A DNA stretch of 64,000 nt from NCBI RefSeq assembly GCF_958295425.1, contig NC_081146.1:19849458-19913457 (forward strand), read 5' to 3'. Shown here one piece after another: positions 1 through 11,403 of this stretch. Position numbers and translations under genes: made by a program. How positions within the stretch are numbered: position 1 is the stretch's first letter; each line of letters starts with the position of its first letter. The notes under the pieces are model-generated. The model was given only the letters and a program-made list of their open reading frames with translations. It did no database searches and was not told the DNA's origin. Source of the stretch: Solea solea. Its lineage: Eukaryota > Chordata > Actinopteri > Pleuronectiformes > Soleidae.

Positions 1-1535
1 GCCTGAAATGAGCTTCCCCTGTTTGTAAAGACATGGTAGAAGAACCTCGATGAACCTGATGGTCACGCTGGTTGAGCTTCAGAGATGCTGTGTAGAAATG
101 GGAGAAACTTCCAGAGGGACAATCAATTCTAACTATCCAATCTGGTTTCCTTTAAACTCGATGATTAGAACCGCTAAAGAAAAGCTTACCTTGTCGTTTT
201 CAGTGGCTGTTGTATTTTTGCTTTTATTGATACACCAACATTTCCACCACAGTCAAACCTACATTAAAGACATTATGCATAAACCTAGTGGACAGAGTGG
301 ATATCCACTTGTTTTAAGCACATCATTCAAATGTTTGGCTCCAAGTCCATTGTGTGGTCGGGAGAACTAAGATGGCTGTGAGTCAAGACTGTCACATCTT
401 TTAAAGTGGGAGGACTTCTGATGTGCTCTTGATTAATTAACATCTATCTCAAGCACTGTTTGACCCTGAAAGAACCTTTGAAGAAGAATGTGTGTTTCTT
501 GCTACACTTGCGAGTCTCGGCTCTCTCTCCGTGTGAGGCTCCACTGAAGTGTGAGTTGGAGACAGGGAAGGAGCAGAGAGGACGGTTTGGGTCGATGGTC
601 AACTCTAACTCAGCCATTGATCCCAGTCTGGTGTGAATAGCACTTTGATAGCACCTAGTAAGCCTTCACAGTCTCTGATTGATTCTGTTTCTGCAGGAGA
701 TTCATAACTGTGAACGGCTTGCTCTCCATTTTAGACTCAGCATGCCTTAGTGTTTGTGTACTACTGATAGCCTCAACCCCTTTTTCCGGATGTATTAAAG
801 TCTCTATTTTGAGACACACCTTTTCTAAGAAAGAATTTAAAAAATAATTGAAAGCTTTGTTGTGCTGTCAGTCTCTTTCTGGATGGAGGGAAGAATTCAA
901 CATGTCCTAAAAGGAAAAAAAAAGACATTTCAATTTCAGGGCAATGACAGGACAACAGCAGAGCACTGCTGCATCCACCTGTGCACAGCCTCTGCTGAAT
1001 TACTAAATAATCTTGGTAACTTCTGAAGACACCGACTGTAGACCATCTCTGCATCTTTAGCATCTTTAACGTCTTACCAGAAATAGTCTGGATTATTAAA
1101 AACCCAGGGCACGACCAGGAATATAGTCAATTGTCTTTGCTTTGATTGAAGCTGATACTATTTATCTCATGATTATTAGATCCCGGCCTGTGGCCTCTCC
1201 TGGCCCAAAGCTGGCTACTAACACTGACAGGCACATCATCTCACCTAGCCCCGAAGAGAAAACATTTGCAAAGCATTTTTCATCCGTCTTCTATGATTCT
1301 TCTTCACCCGAGGCTCTACAGTTGTCTCTGTTTCCATTTCCTCCCTTCTTTCATCACTTAGCCTAATCTCACGGTTGAACAGCTCCGTGGTCATCTGTCT
1401 TTTTGTTTCCTTTTTGCTTTCATTTTTCTCATCTTCTCCCCCCCTCTCTCCCCCCCCCTCCCTTCCCTTTATCTATATCTATTTCATGCACTCTGCCTCA
1501 TTCCCTTGCCTTTTTAATCTTTGTCTTGATTCAGT
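1..1535. other. Non-coding stretch, nothing recognised
   Basis: All open frames here are short and show no recognisable domain or paired splice signals. There are pyrimidine-rich runs at about 1425-1475 and no long microsatellite. I see no gene, RNA or clear transposon in it. Confidence 0.6.
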
Positions 1536-1720
1536 TTGGAGCCCGGCGCCCATGTAGGGTGACTCGCTGTGTAATTAGGATGTCGGTATGGTGGTGGCTC
1601 ACTCTGTGCAGCTGTTGTTGTTGCCCAGACTTGATCTCCACTGTGACTCAGAGGTCAATTAGGCAGCAAATGAAAGTAGCTGTAGGATGCTGCTAATTGA
1701 ATGTGCAGTTGGGTTTATGC
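1536..1720. promoter_or_regulatory. Candidate conserved non-coding element
   Basis: This is unique-looking sequence without simple repeats. It carries three AATTA/TAATT homeodomain-type cores (near 1573, 1657 and 1694) and one AP-1-type TGACTCA at 1644-1650. The composition resembles teleost developmental enhancers, but this is inference from motif content only; conservation was not tested. Confidence 0.25.
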
Positions 1721-1911
1721 ACGGGTGCTAAAGGGAGGGATGAGTAGATCATTGCTGTTGTTAGACAGTGGTGACACACATGGGAAATGTGCGTATTTAT
1801 ACACGCTGCTCTGAACTTCTGTTGCAGCCCTTCAGAACGTCTCACCTTTTTCACCCTCATCAGAGTGCTGGCAGTGGCTCTTTCCATTTAAGTGTAATTC
1901 ATCAATGTGTT

Positions 1912-1936
1912 ATTTGACTTTCCAGGAAAGTCAAAT
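1912..1936. repeat. Perfect 25-bp palindrome with STAT-type core
   Basis: The left arm at 1912-1923 and right arm at 1925-1936 are exact reverse complements of 12 bp around a single A at 1924. The centre reads TTTCCAGGAAA, which matches the STAT consensus TTCNNNGAA. It could be a regulatory site, a small cruciform or chance. No known element was recognised around it. Confidence 0.8.
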
Positions 1937-2475
1937 GTCCGTTGAAATTGTTGTCTAGTATTCTGTTAATCACGGCAAAGTATACACGGACGCTCAGGTG
2001 CGATGTGCAGACATCTCCATTTTGCCAGACATTTTCTGATACATGCATTGAATCTTTTAGTCCCAAATAGAATGGGCAGCCATTTTGATAGGTCACACAA
2101 GTGAAATCATCAGGCCAGTCACCAACAGGATTTGGCACGTGTACTTCTCATTACCGTAACTCCTTGACCGTTTGTGATATCTCGAAAATTAAAAAGGTTA
2201 TGGACTGGTGATCTGTCCAGAGAGTCACGCCGCCTTTCGCCCTATGTCAGCTGAGATTGGCACAGCACTCCCGGCGACCCTGATGTGCAGGAGAAACAGA
2301 AAAAAGATACCGGAAAGCAGAGAAATACAGCTTTGCGCTCATATACCTGTCATTACGGTAGCCCACAGGACCCCCGCGGAACAGCCGTCCAAACACGGAC
2401 GAGATTCACTAGCGTGTCACATGTTTGTGACGTTAGCTTCTCAGTACCGTAACTCCTAAATGGTTGAATAACTGC
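1937..2475 (+). repeat. Dispersed-repeat mosaic with internal direct repeats
   Basis: Two near-identical segments containing ACCGTAACTCCT occur at 2148-2167 and 2439-2458 (19 of 20 bases equal). The interval between them includes a SINE 3' fragment at about 2199-2310 (CTGTCCAG, then GTCAGCTGAGATTGGC, then GGCGACCCTG). I recall the flanking motif as a dispersed teleost repeat. The element boundaries are not clear. Confidence 0.45.
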
Positions 2476-3475
2476 CAGATATGGGAAGTGAAAGGATGGA
2501 AGCACTCACTCATCGAACATCTTTGGAAAATTCTACAGAAAGTTGAAATACGTCTAATTTTTTTTTCAGTTGTATAGTCTGTAGTTTCACAAACAGCCTA
2601 TTCCAAAATGTTATAGTGATACGAGTTACATTTCCATGTCAAAACTTTTATTGTGAATCATCAACTTTTCTTTTCGAGCATCAAACTATCAATAATGATC
2701 AATAATTCAACTGTGACAGTTGCATCCTGCCCTCATTGTTTCAGCATGAAGTTCACTGAGATCACGTTCACATTGACGGATGATTAATTCGGACGGAAGA
2801 ATGAACACGTGGAAAGCGCAAACATCTGTCACCTTTATTTTTCACTCTATTCTCCCTCTGTGTGTGTTCATTTAGATTCAGATTAGAGAAGCTGTCCAGT
2901 TGTTGTCCTCAGGCTTTCTGTGGTTAAAGGATCAACTCCCACTGTCACAACACGAGAAACATCGCGTTGTGAAGTAGTGGATAAACACATTCATCAGGAC
3001 CTCCCTCTCCGTTTCACTTCCCCTTTTCATCCTCGTCTTTCCATAATTCTCTTTTTTTAAATCTATCTCTCAGTCTCTCCCTTTGTCTTTCACCTCCTCT
3101 TCAAAAAAAAATTGGCAGGCAGCCTTTGAAGCCTGTTTTTTTTTTTCCAGCAGTGCTCAGGTCAGAGATGAGTGGCGTCTGGCTGTAAGTCTGCTGGGCC
3201 AATTAAAGCTGACAGGGGCTGCAGATGCTTGGAGGCCAATTCATGCTTTATGCATCCACCGTTCCGCGGAGGTCAACTTTGTATTTTGCATTATTCACCC
3301 GTGTCCGCTTGCTGGAGGATGCACAAGCCCCCACGTGGACATTCACCACACAGCGGCACAGATCTGACCAGCAGAGGTTCCCTTGCTGCTCCAGGTACGA
3401 CTAGAGATTAAGATGGAGACACTAGCGTTGCTTCGGTGACAGAGGTTACATACCGGAGCTTTAAGCCCCTTTCTT
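2476..3475. other. Non-coding; possible enhancer near 3180-3310
   Basis: No gene is visible. The part at 3180-3310 is unique-looking, with GGGCCAATTAAAGCTGAC and octamer-like ATGCTTTATGCAT, so it is a weak enhancer candidate. Short A and T tracts lie near 3050, 3100 and 3135. Confidence 0.3.
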
Positions 3476-3507
<32 letters not shown>

Positions 3508-3508
3508 C
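3476..3508. repeat. (AAC)11 microsatellite
   Basis: Eleven uninterrupted AAC units. In other frames this reads as homopolymer amino acids, so open frames through it are artefacts. Confidence 0.95.
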
Positions 3509-4047
3509 CTGGAGTCCTGTCCTTCCAAGTGGCCAACTCCAAACTACCTGTTGCGTGAGAAAGAACCGATCTGGCAGAGGTGGCTTTGTGATTGTTGACT
3601 TCTTTGTGGATATTCATGGCGGGGTTTAACATATGAGATGTGCTTGATTTATTTCACTTTGAGAGACTGGTCATTGTTCGAGGGCGGTAAAGTGTATTGG
3701 GGGGGATTGAGTGCTCTCCAGAATATCTCCACAATGATGCACATTCCAGAATGCTGACTAAAAGGGGGGGGGGGGGTTTCATGATGCTTGAATGTCATTT
3801 ATTGTTGAGGATTTGTAAGATCATTCAAGGGCTTGGAGAGCATTTCATCAGCTTTAAGTGGAGTAAATACATGCATTAAAGGGCACTTCACCAGTTTCAC
3901 ACATGACGATTAAGACTGCTCTTTGTCTCTTTCCTTTTTTTTTCAGATGGGTATTTCGGCTCCACATGTCTGCCTGTACTAACACACTTGAAACGTACAC
4001 TGATATCATGCTCACTGGATGATGCATGTGTATTTTAAAAGGCACCA
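3509..4047. other. Non-coding stretch, nothing recognised
   Basis: Contains a G14 run near 3763-3776 and a T9 tract near 3936. I see no gene or repeat with clear ends. Confidence 0.5.
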
Positions 4048-4385
4048 TTTACAGGTCCTGTGTGTGACATTAAGTAGAGTTTATTGGCAGAAATTGAATA
4101 TTCTACGCATACGTATGTTTGTGTGCGTGTGTAATCACTTTAAAACGACAAGAGCCTTAGAATAAGGCTTTCATATGTAGTTTCAACAAGGGCCTGCGCC
4201 ATGTTTCTACAGCAGCCATAAAAAGATGTGTGTTTTGCATTTAAACCCGTTGCATATCACAATAAAGAAGAAACAGGGAATGAGAGAGCAAGTGGAAGAA
4301 TGGAGTGGTGTTTCAATCATTTTTTGGTGTGCAAAGGCCAGTTTGCACTCTGCAGTCACAGCGTCTTACACACTGGACCTGTAAA
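4048..4385. mobile_element. Small non-autonomous DNA transposon (MITE-like)
   Basis: The ends form 20-bp terminal inverted repeats: 4048-4067 against the reverse complement of 4366-4385, with 18 of 20 matches around the shared core TTTACAGGTCC. The 338-bp element has no coding capacity. I recall the internal part (near 4150-4215) as a dispersed teleost repeat. No clean target duplication was found, so the superfamily is not assigned. Confidence 0.65.
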
Positions 4386-4985
4386 AATAACACTTTAAAA
4401 ACAACACTTGCAATTGCAGTCGAGGCTGATGCCACTTTGAAAATGGTCCCATTAGAGGAACCAGATTAATCACGCAAAGTTATGTCCTGGCTGATATGAA
4501 CCCAGTCGGGAAGCAAACACCGTTTGCAAAGGTCTGTTGTGTGGTTGTTTTCAAACTAAAACAGGCCCAGAAGCATCTCTAAAGTTTTGTGTTTAAGAGC
4601 TAGGAAGCTCAGTAGTGAGGTGATACATTTTAAAACCATCTGGTGAGCCTGAGCTCATTTACATTAAAATACACTTTTCTTTCGATGCATGATTATCAAA
4701 GTATATTAGTAATGCACTGTGTTGTATCCCCCATATTGCTTTCAAAGCTCTGAACACAAGCATGAATAACAGCCAGCAAACACTGAACTTTGTTTGATTT
4801 CCCTGTGTCTCTCCACCCCACAAGTCTTTAACAGATTGGTGCTGGGCGGTTGTGGAGGTTTTTGTTTTCCCTCCTACATGTGAAGCATCATGCAAAGGCT
4901 TTCTGGTTTAATGTGACTGTGTAGGTATCAAGGTAGGTGAAATTTAAAAGTGGGAATCGTTTGAGTCACACGCGGAGCTGGAGGT
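4386..4985. other. Non-coding stretch, nothing recognised
   Basis: AT-rich unique-looking sequence with no convincing ORF, tandem array or transposon ends. Confidence 0.5.
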
Positions 4986-4991
4986 GTGACT

Positions 4992-5030
<39 letters not shown>
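4992..5030. repeat. (CAG)13 trinucleotide repeat
   Basis: Thirteen perfect CAG units directly beside a CpG-rich patch. One frame reads poly-alanine (GCA), but that frame opens with GTG and has no supported gene structure. Confidence 0.95.
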
Positions 5031-5032
<2 letters not shown>

Positions 5033-5035
5033 CAA

Positions 5036-5235
5036 ACACAGCCCCGTACGCGGCTGCGTCTCGGCGAGACGACGCTTGTCGCCAGCGTTATTTACATTCC
5101 GGCATTGATGTCGACTGCAGGAGCTCGTCTGCAGCGACCACTGTGAGAAAACAACATGTGACGACATGTCACTGTCCGGCCGCCTCCTACCGAGTCGTTA
5201 GTATGCATGACAAGCACACTTCGGTGAGCAGGTCG
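5036..5235. promoter_or_regulatory. Isolated CpG-rich patch
   Basis: About 20 CpG dinucleotides fall within roughly 200 bp, against a CpG-poor background. The only comparable cluster in the window is the PMEPA1 leader. There is no clear coding exon or splice donor. It may be an orphan CpG island, such as an enhancer, a non-coding RNA promoter or a distal PMEPA1 promoter. That role is inference; the CpG density is directly visible. Confidence 0.45.
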
Positions 5236-6909
5236 AGGTTGGAGGTCAAGGGTGAGTGGAGCTAATGCTTTCATGCTCTTAATTCAGCTCCTCTCGGGTG
5301 TAATACCCGCCCGTCAATTTGTTTGAGCTGCGGATTTACATAATGAATTTATATTAGCCAGTGTTCTCCACATACTCTCTCCTTCACCCTCCCACCCCCC
5401 CACCCTCCCATACCCCACCCCAACTAGTGTTGCAATTACTCTCTCTCCCTCTCTCTCGACTCCCCCTCATTCTCTCCACCTCCCCACTCCAGTCCCCCTC
5501 ATCCTCCTCTCATCAAGTTTACCAAGTGCTCAGAGATCAGAGTGTTTAAATGCAAACAAGCTTCATTCTCCAAACTGACGCCACAGCCCAAGCATGCCTC
5601 ACATACAGCAGAGCGAGCCCCGCTGAGAGGCTTTCGACAACAGATGGATGGATGGAGATGATGGGGAGGAAGAAAGAAAGAGAGAGGGAGAGGTGGAAAT
5701 GGAAAGGAGTGGGAATTCTTGGAAGTCATTTGTGAGGATAAAATAGGATGCAGCGACTAAAGTGTCGGGTGCCACCGGCCTTCCTGTCAGGAATGAGGCG
5801 ATGAACAAGATACTGTTTAACATCTTTTCCACCGCACAATTGTGTATTTTTAATTGATACATTTGCCTGAGGGCAAGTACACAACCAGTAGTGGAATATT
5901 TTCTGGGATTTAATTTTTAATAATTGCTGCTACTTTGCAGTTTGACCTTGTGTATTTAATTTATGTGTGTGCTTTTTTTTACCATAAGGCCCTAAATAAA
6001 AGAAAAGGCATTTCAATCTTTTCAGTGAGAAGTGGAAAATGTTGGGATGTAGTTGAACAACAATGTACACTTCGAGCAATATTAGCGGCGCAACCATTAC
6101 AGACTCTGTTTGCGGTAATATCCTTCTTTTTTTTGTTACTTTTGATTATTTGATTGATTCTAAAATAAGAAAAAAAGGACCAGTTAATGCAGCTATTCAA
6201 GATTAAATTAAAAAGATATGAAATTGAAATGTGTTTTTTTTTTATCATCAATGATTGCATTGTTCTCTGTTGACCCCTGAGATGTGATGAAATTGAATGT
6301 GTCTCGTTAGCTGCTCCTCAACGCCCTGTGAGCCCTGCGTTATGTTTTCTTTGTTTTCTCGGAACGGATAATTTCCTTCTGATAAAAATATGCCTGATGT
6401 GGAGACTTAATTTAAAGTCTGTCGCATAGAGACCTTGGTGAAGTTATTTCGAAGACAGCAGACCACTGCAACATCTGAAAGAGTCAATATGTGGAATAGC
6501 TTACTTGACACTTACTTCACAGTCAAGTACCATGTTGTATCTTGGCATGCTGTGTTGAGTGCCTTGTTTCTAATAAACTGTCAAGTGGAGGAGAGATGAT
6601 CAATTTGTGTTTGTTTTTCCCCCCTGTGTGAATTATTGTTTGATTGCATTTGAATATTTGACAAATAATGCCCCTGAATAGCACTTGGAATGGCCATCCA
6701 TATGTATGGAGAATATATTATGAGTTTAGTACGCCCATCCCAGAATGTGTTTATTTTAGTAACCTGTGGATGAAACTCAACAATGGAGTATTTTACCAGT
6801 GAATCTGCCTACAGCAGCATTAAAAGCAGACAGAAATCATTAAGAATTGATGTTACATGTGAGCCAAGTTCTGCCACACGAGTGTGGTCGTTCACCTCCT
6901 ACCATCAAC

Positions 6910-6914
<5 letters not shown>
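5236..6914. other. Non-coding; pyrimidine- and purine-rich patches
   Basis: Contains a C/T-rich tract at 5378-5515, a GA-rich tract at 5655-5705 and AT-rich sequence at 5900-6260. No gene or bounded repeat was recognised. Confidence 0.5.

Positions 6915-6940
<26 letters not shown>
6915..6940. repeat. (CA)13 microsatellite
   Basis: Thirteen perfect CA units. Confidence 0.95.
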
Positions 6941-7139
6941 ACAGCCTCAGAGGCCCATGTAAGAGAGTCACTGTAAAACCACACTTGATGCTCTTGATGG
7001 GTACGAGTGTGTTACAGTAGTTCACTGACACGTCTCGTCGCTATAGCGTCTTGTCTGTCTCCTCCCGCTGTCTTTCCTCCTCATCTTCCTCCTTTTATTT
7101 CAGATCCTCCTGCTACAGAATGCATGCAAGGTAATGATG

Positions 7140-7245
7140 AGCTCCCCTCCTCCTCTTGTCCTCCTTCTCCTTCTCCTCCTCCTCCTCCTCTCTTCATACT
7201 GAGTTTGATAGACTTGTCTTTCCTCCTCCTCCTCCTCCCTCTCCC
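7140..7245. repeat. TCC-rich low-complexity tract
   Basis: Two imperfect TCC/CTC runs (about 7144-7192 and 7220-7245). The frames across them are artefacts. Confidence 0.8.
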
Positions 7246-7376
7246 TCACTCTATTTGGGCCCAGTGTGTGTGCGCTCAGTAATGATGCAGCTGGGCCATT
7301 AAAAGCGGGGGGCTATTTGACAGCGCCCCATGTCTTTCATTCCCTACCAGCCCCCCCACCCCACCAATACCTCACC

Positions 7377-7398
7377 CACACACACACACACACACACA
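7377..7398. repeat. (CA)11 microsatellite
   Basis: Eleven CA units, ending in CATGCACACAC. Confidence 0.95.
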
Positions 7399-7699
7399 TG
7401 CACACACTCAGGGCCTGAAAGAACCCAAATGAACCCCCAAAGGAGTAAATGGAGCCATCGCCCTAACGCTGAGTATTTCTCCATTGATGAGGATTGTGAA
7501 TTTGTTTTGAAAAAAAGAAGAGAGGAGGAGGGATGGTGTGGGGTGAGAGGTAGGGAGAGAGAGAGAGTTGATATTAGGTCTCTCTTCCACTCTCTGCCCC
7601 CTCCCTCTATCATTTGGAAGTTGTGTATGCACATGTTTGAAGTCTGTCCATTTATCTTGGGGGATTGTGCAGAGCTTGTATTGACAATTGTGCATTTCT

Positions 7700-7700
7700 T

Positions 7701-7732
<32 letters not shown>

Positions 7733-7751
7733 TGCGTGCGTGTGTGCGTGT
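7700..7751. repeat. Compound (TG)n(TGCG)n array
   Basis: About 50 bp of uninterrupted alternating purine-pyrimidine sequence: TG units, then TGCG units, then TG again. The alternation with CpG steps favours left-handed Z-DNA. Open frames of about 150 codons cross it on both strands, which is an artefact of the repeat. Confidence 0.95.
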
Positions 7752-8104
7752 TGGTGGAAGGGTAACCAAAGGTGTTAAAAGCTCTCTGTGAATGGTCTCC
7801 ATACGTCAGTGGCGGAGGTTGGCGGGGAGACACTGAAAGTCCTGGGTGGTCCAGGGTTTTCTTTTAAAACACCTGCCATTCATAGACACATTTGTCTACT
7901 GTAAGAGATGGGTGGGCGGTCGGGCATGCACATGCACGTACGCACACATTTCTGCGTGTCGGCCTGACGTTTACTCCACAAATTAGATTATGGGTACAGG
8001 GAGGCCGGGGATAAACTTGGGCTTACACCAATAATCAGTGGTTAGATTAGAGCAGACTGTTGCACATAACACGCGGTCGTCCCTGAAGAAATTGTGTAAT
8101 TTTA
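7752..8104. other. Non-coding stretch, nothing recognised
   Basis: No gene, tandem array or transposon end is visible. Confidence 0.5.
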
Positions 8105-8385
8105 ACGATCAGATTTATTCACACGGTGGGGTAGTGGCTGGCACTGTTGCCTTACAGTAACAAGATCCAGGTTTGCAACTCGGAGCCTTTCTTCATGGAG
8201 TTTGCAACTTCTTCTTGTGTGTGTGTGGCTTTTCTCTCAGTTCTCTGGAGTCCAACGACATGCAGAGGTTAACTGGACACTCTAAATTGACCGTAGGTGT
8301 GAATGTGAGCTTGAATGGTCGTTCGTCTCTGTGTGTTTGCCCTGCGACAGACTCGCAACCTGTCCAGGGTGAACCTTTAGTCCCT
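8105..8385 (+). mobile_element. tRNA-derived SINE, family A, nearly full length
   Basis: The head shows a degraded tRNA-like promoter (GGTAGTGGCTGGCACTGTT, then CCAGGTTTGCAACTC as a decayed B box). The body follows, with motifs CTCTAAATTGACCGTAGG and ACCTGTCCAGGGTG. It matches a repeat I recall as widespread in teleosts. Five more fragments of the family occur in the window, all on this strand. It is an inactive copy with no coding capacity. Confidence 0.7.
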
Positions 8386-8879
8386 GTTTGGTTTTGCAGT
8401 GATGTGATTGGTCATTAGTTGGGGGTGTTGACAGGTTTTGATCTGTGCTACCAAACACAACCTGCTCCCGGAGCTCGTTAGCGCAGCATTAATTTCGCCC
8501 TGAATTTATTCCAATGAAAAACAAGAGAAACCCAGATGTAGACCTGAAGCTACCTTACCAACAATAAATCTGGTGTATCGCGGCGAATGAAGGAACTCAC
8601 CTTCAACTGAACCTCTCTCAGATTGAACTCTTAATGAACCCAGCCAATCAATCTCTCCAGACAACATTCAACATCGAAATCACCTCTTTATTGCTTCATT
8701 TCCCCACCAAGGCCATACAAAGCATTAGTGTCGTAAGTGAAGACCAGCTATCATACTCTGATCCTGTCGCATTTGTCTCCGCGGTTGAGCCGTTTCACAG
8801 CGTACAACATAAGAAAAGTCCGGCCTTAGCTATTTCAGTATGTCATCCACCTCTCAATACAGGCAGTAATTATCTCTTG
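8386..8879. other. Non-coding stretch; possible extension of LINE relic
   Basis: No gene is recognised. The second half (about 8640-8880) has a long open-ish plus-strand frame and may be a very decayed upstream part of the LINE relic that follows, but no motif proves it. Confidence 0.35.
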
Positions 8880-9345
8880 CCTTGACTGCTGCAATGACCT
8901 TCTTGTAGATCCCCTTTCTGCCCAGTTAAACTCTTACAGATGGTCCAAAAGGCTTAGACGCATTCCCCCCCCCCACCGTAGAGCACGTCACTTTGCTCTT
9001 CATCAACGTCTTCTGGCTACTTATAGCTGCCCATATCAGATTCATGTCACTTACACTTGCCCTCAGAGTGACATCTAACGTGGGCACTCGGCTCCTCCAA
9101 AGAACTTTGTCTAGCATTCTTGCCCACAAGGCAGTCACAGTCCAGACTCTTCTTGTTTTGGGTTACCCAGTGATGAAATGAACGGCCATTTCCTTCTAAA
9201 GCGCTTGTCGACTCATCTCTGAGCACACATCCTCTCGGTGACACTAATGTCTCCAACGAGCACTCACGTCAGTGCACTTTAGTGTCGTTCCCTCACCTTG
9301 GATAAAAGTTTATGCCAAATGAGTAAATTTACATTCAGTGCAATC
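8880..9345 (+). pseudogene. Decayed LINE (L2/Rex1-like) reverse-transcriptase 3' end
   Basis: The translation near 8881 reads LDCCNDLL, a decayed form of the LDYCNSLL motif found towards the C-terminal side of L2/Rex1-type reverse transcriptases. Near 9005-9060 another frame reads FWLLIAAHIRFMSLTLA, resembling the HWLPVAARIRFK segment of the same proteins. The 3' end has TTGGATAAAAGTTTATGCCAAATGAG, a decayed form of the usual LINE tail. Frameshifts and stops show it is dead. The family name rests on recall. Confidence 0.6.
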
Positions 9346-9666
9346 ACAGCACGACTGTACAGTTACAGAATCTGCAGCAATGATATGATATGTTCATGCA
9401 AACAGGGAGCAGAATCTAAAAGAAACCTGTCCAACATCATATGAAGCACAAAAACACGTCTTTCTTTTCCCCTTTTTTCTATAAATGAAATAAGGCGTAC
9501 AGCCGTGATCTTAGCATTATCTATTAATGGAGCACATATACTGTACGTGTCTTCTTGCCTGATGCTTGATGCTCGTGCAGTTGTCATTATGACGAGCTCT
9601 ACGTACGGTTTCCCATTCAGGACGCAACATAGGAAGCTTTCTGAAAATACTAGAGCAGTGTCCATC
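9346..9666. other. Non-coding stretch, nothing recognised
   Basis: Unique-looking, AT-moderate sequence without clear features. Confidence 0.5.
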
Positions 9667-9780
9667 GTGACTTACTACAGAAACAGGCGACCCTGCAAGG
9701 ATAGAGGATGTGCACTTTCCTCCAGCCTCGCAGGGCCGCCTGTTTCAGGGTCGCCATGTTGCAGTTTGGTAGTACGTGAC
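9667..9780. repeat. Compact fold-back element
   Basis: Arms at 9680-9708 and 9718-9746 are inverted repeats of 29 bp with four mismatches, around a 9-nt loop (9709-9717). A shorter outer pair (GTGACTTACTAC at 9667 and GTAGTACGTGAC ending near 9780) is also inverted, 9 of 12. It could be a very small MITE or a hairpin-forming repeat; no target duplication is clear. Confidence 0.65.
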
Positions 9781-11398
9781 ATCATTCCGCTGTAAAGTGA
9801 AAGAGCAGTTTTCCTGTTGAAGCCTTAAACACAAACACCTCCCCCTTTTGCAGCTATAGGTCCTCATTGTATGATGTTTTCCCTTTAGTTTTAGTCTCTA
9901 AAGCAAAAGCACTAGATGCAGTACTTGTACTGTACACACATACACCTTCACTCATAGTGAAATAATCTAAAGTGGACAGTGTCCCATCCTCATGTAACAC
10001 CAATGATAACGACCTCAAACCATGACAAACACGTCGCCTCTCGTCACGATCGTGGACCTGAGACACGAGTGAAACCTGAGGAAATGCTGCAGCGTGATAA
10101 AGTTATACTTGTAAATGTGAGAATGCTGTAAACTTTGGTCCTTTAAGTTTGCTCTCACAGATGTTGGAACCATGGAGACTGTGCATGAAGAACTCCAACA
10201 GGAATTAATTGCATAAAAAATGACTTCATCTTCAACTTTGCATAACTAGAGCAGGTACTATTTAGATGAAAGGAGTTCAGGAGATTTTATGTGATGTTTG
10301 GATTGTTGACGTGTAAGTGTGCGTGTTTGTGTGTGTGTGTGACAGACAGAGTCAGCACACTTTGACGACGTGGAGTGTAACTGCCATTAGTATGCAGTTA
10401 GATAACTTTATGGTGGCAATTATCTACCTATCACACTTCAGTCCTTAGTTTTATACTAAAACACCTTGAATAACAAGTCTCTCTCTCTCTCTCTGGAGGG
10501 CAATCAAGCCCTTACACAATTATGTTGAAATGAAGAGTGATTCCTTAAACTGTGTCCATGCATTTACATACATTACCGTTGTCTTTGTTTTGTCTATAAC
10601 AGGAAGGGGAACGCGCGAGGCTCCGGAGACATAAATGTCTCTTTCATATTGTTGTCGTAGAGTGAGAGTGGGTTTAACACAGTAGAGTTTTCTATTTTCT
10701 CATTTTTTAATTATCTCCTCAGACCTCCAGCACCATCCCTGCCTTCAAAACATCTTCTTATTTTTTTTTTTTTCACTTCATGAAACTTTCAAGTTTTCGC
10801 CCGTCATTTATTTGTCTTCATTACACGAGCAGCAGAAGGATGCAGCAGGCAAAGAAGTTTTTTAATTTTTTTTCTCGGAGTGATGCTCAGATGAGCACTT
10901 AGCATCATCATTAGCAGGGACGAGCTCCACTGTTTCTGTTTTTAAAGGGATTAAGGGTCTGTATACACACACCAAGGAACAGAAAAATGTTGTTATCTTT
11001 AGTTAGTTGTTATTAGTTTATTAGGTATTTTTCCCCTTCAGAGTCAGTGTTGCGTGACACCTCCGCTCACATGTGTGATGAACATGCAGCGGTGCTTTTT
11101 TGGCTGGTTTGGTTGGCGTTGGTAATGTTGCATTACTGCCTTCCTCTGGGTTTACTCATCCATTGCCTCTTCTCCTGCTTTTGTCCCTAATGGCACAACA
11201 TTTGCTCCTGAAGACGTTATCACCACTTTGGAGATAATCACGGAGAAGGGAGAATGATAACATAGCTTCAGTAAGAGTGGGACTGTGGCTGAAAGTGGAA
11301 CGGAGCAGGAGGAAAATCCGTAAAAGTAAATAACACAAACGATATACTGTAGGTTTTTTTTTCTTTTGTGTAATTACAGCACAATTATTTCTAATAAG
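9781..11398. other. Non-coding stretch, nothing recognised
   Basis: Contains a short GT run near 10329-10342, a CT run near 10479-10494 and T tracts near 10760. No gene or bounded repeat was found. Confidence 0.5.
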
Positions 11399-11403
11399 CA
11401 ATT

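Noticed and set aside
4937..5146. Poly-alanine protein next to the CpG patch
   Set aside because: The frame opens with GTG, not ATG, and the alanines are the CAG array in one frame. No splice sites or homologue.
7330..7802. Open frames of about 150 codons on both strands
   Set aside because: They run through CA, TGCG and GA arrays, both strands are open at once, and the residues are repeats (THTH, RACV). No domain or homologue pattern.
8993..9181. Small protein gene of 62 codons
   Set aside because: The peptide resembles a LINE reverse-transcriptase fragment and the flanking frames are broken, so it is a transposon relic.
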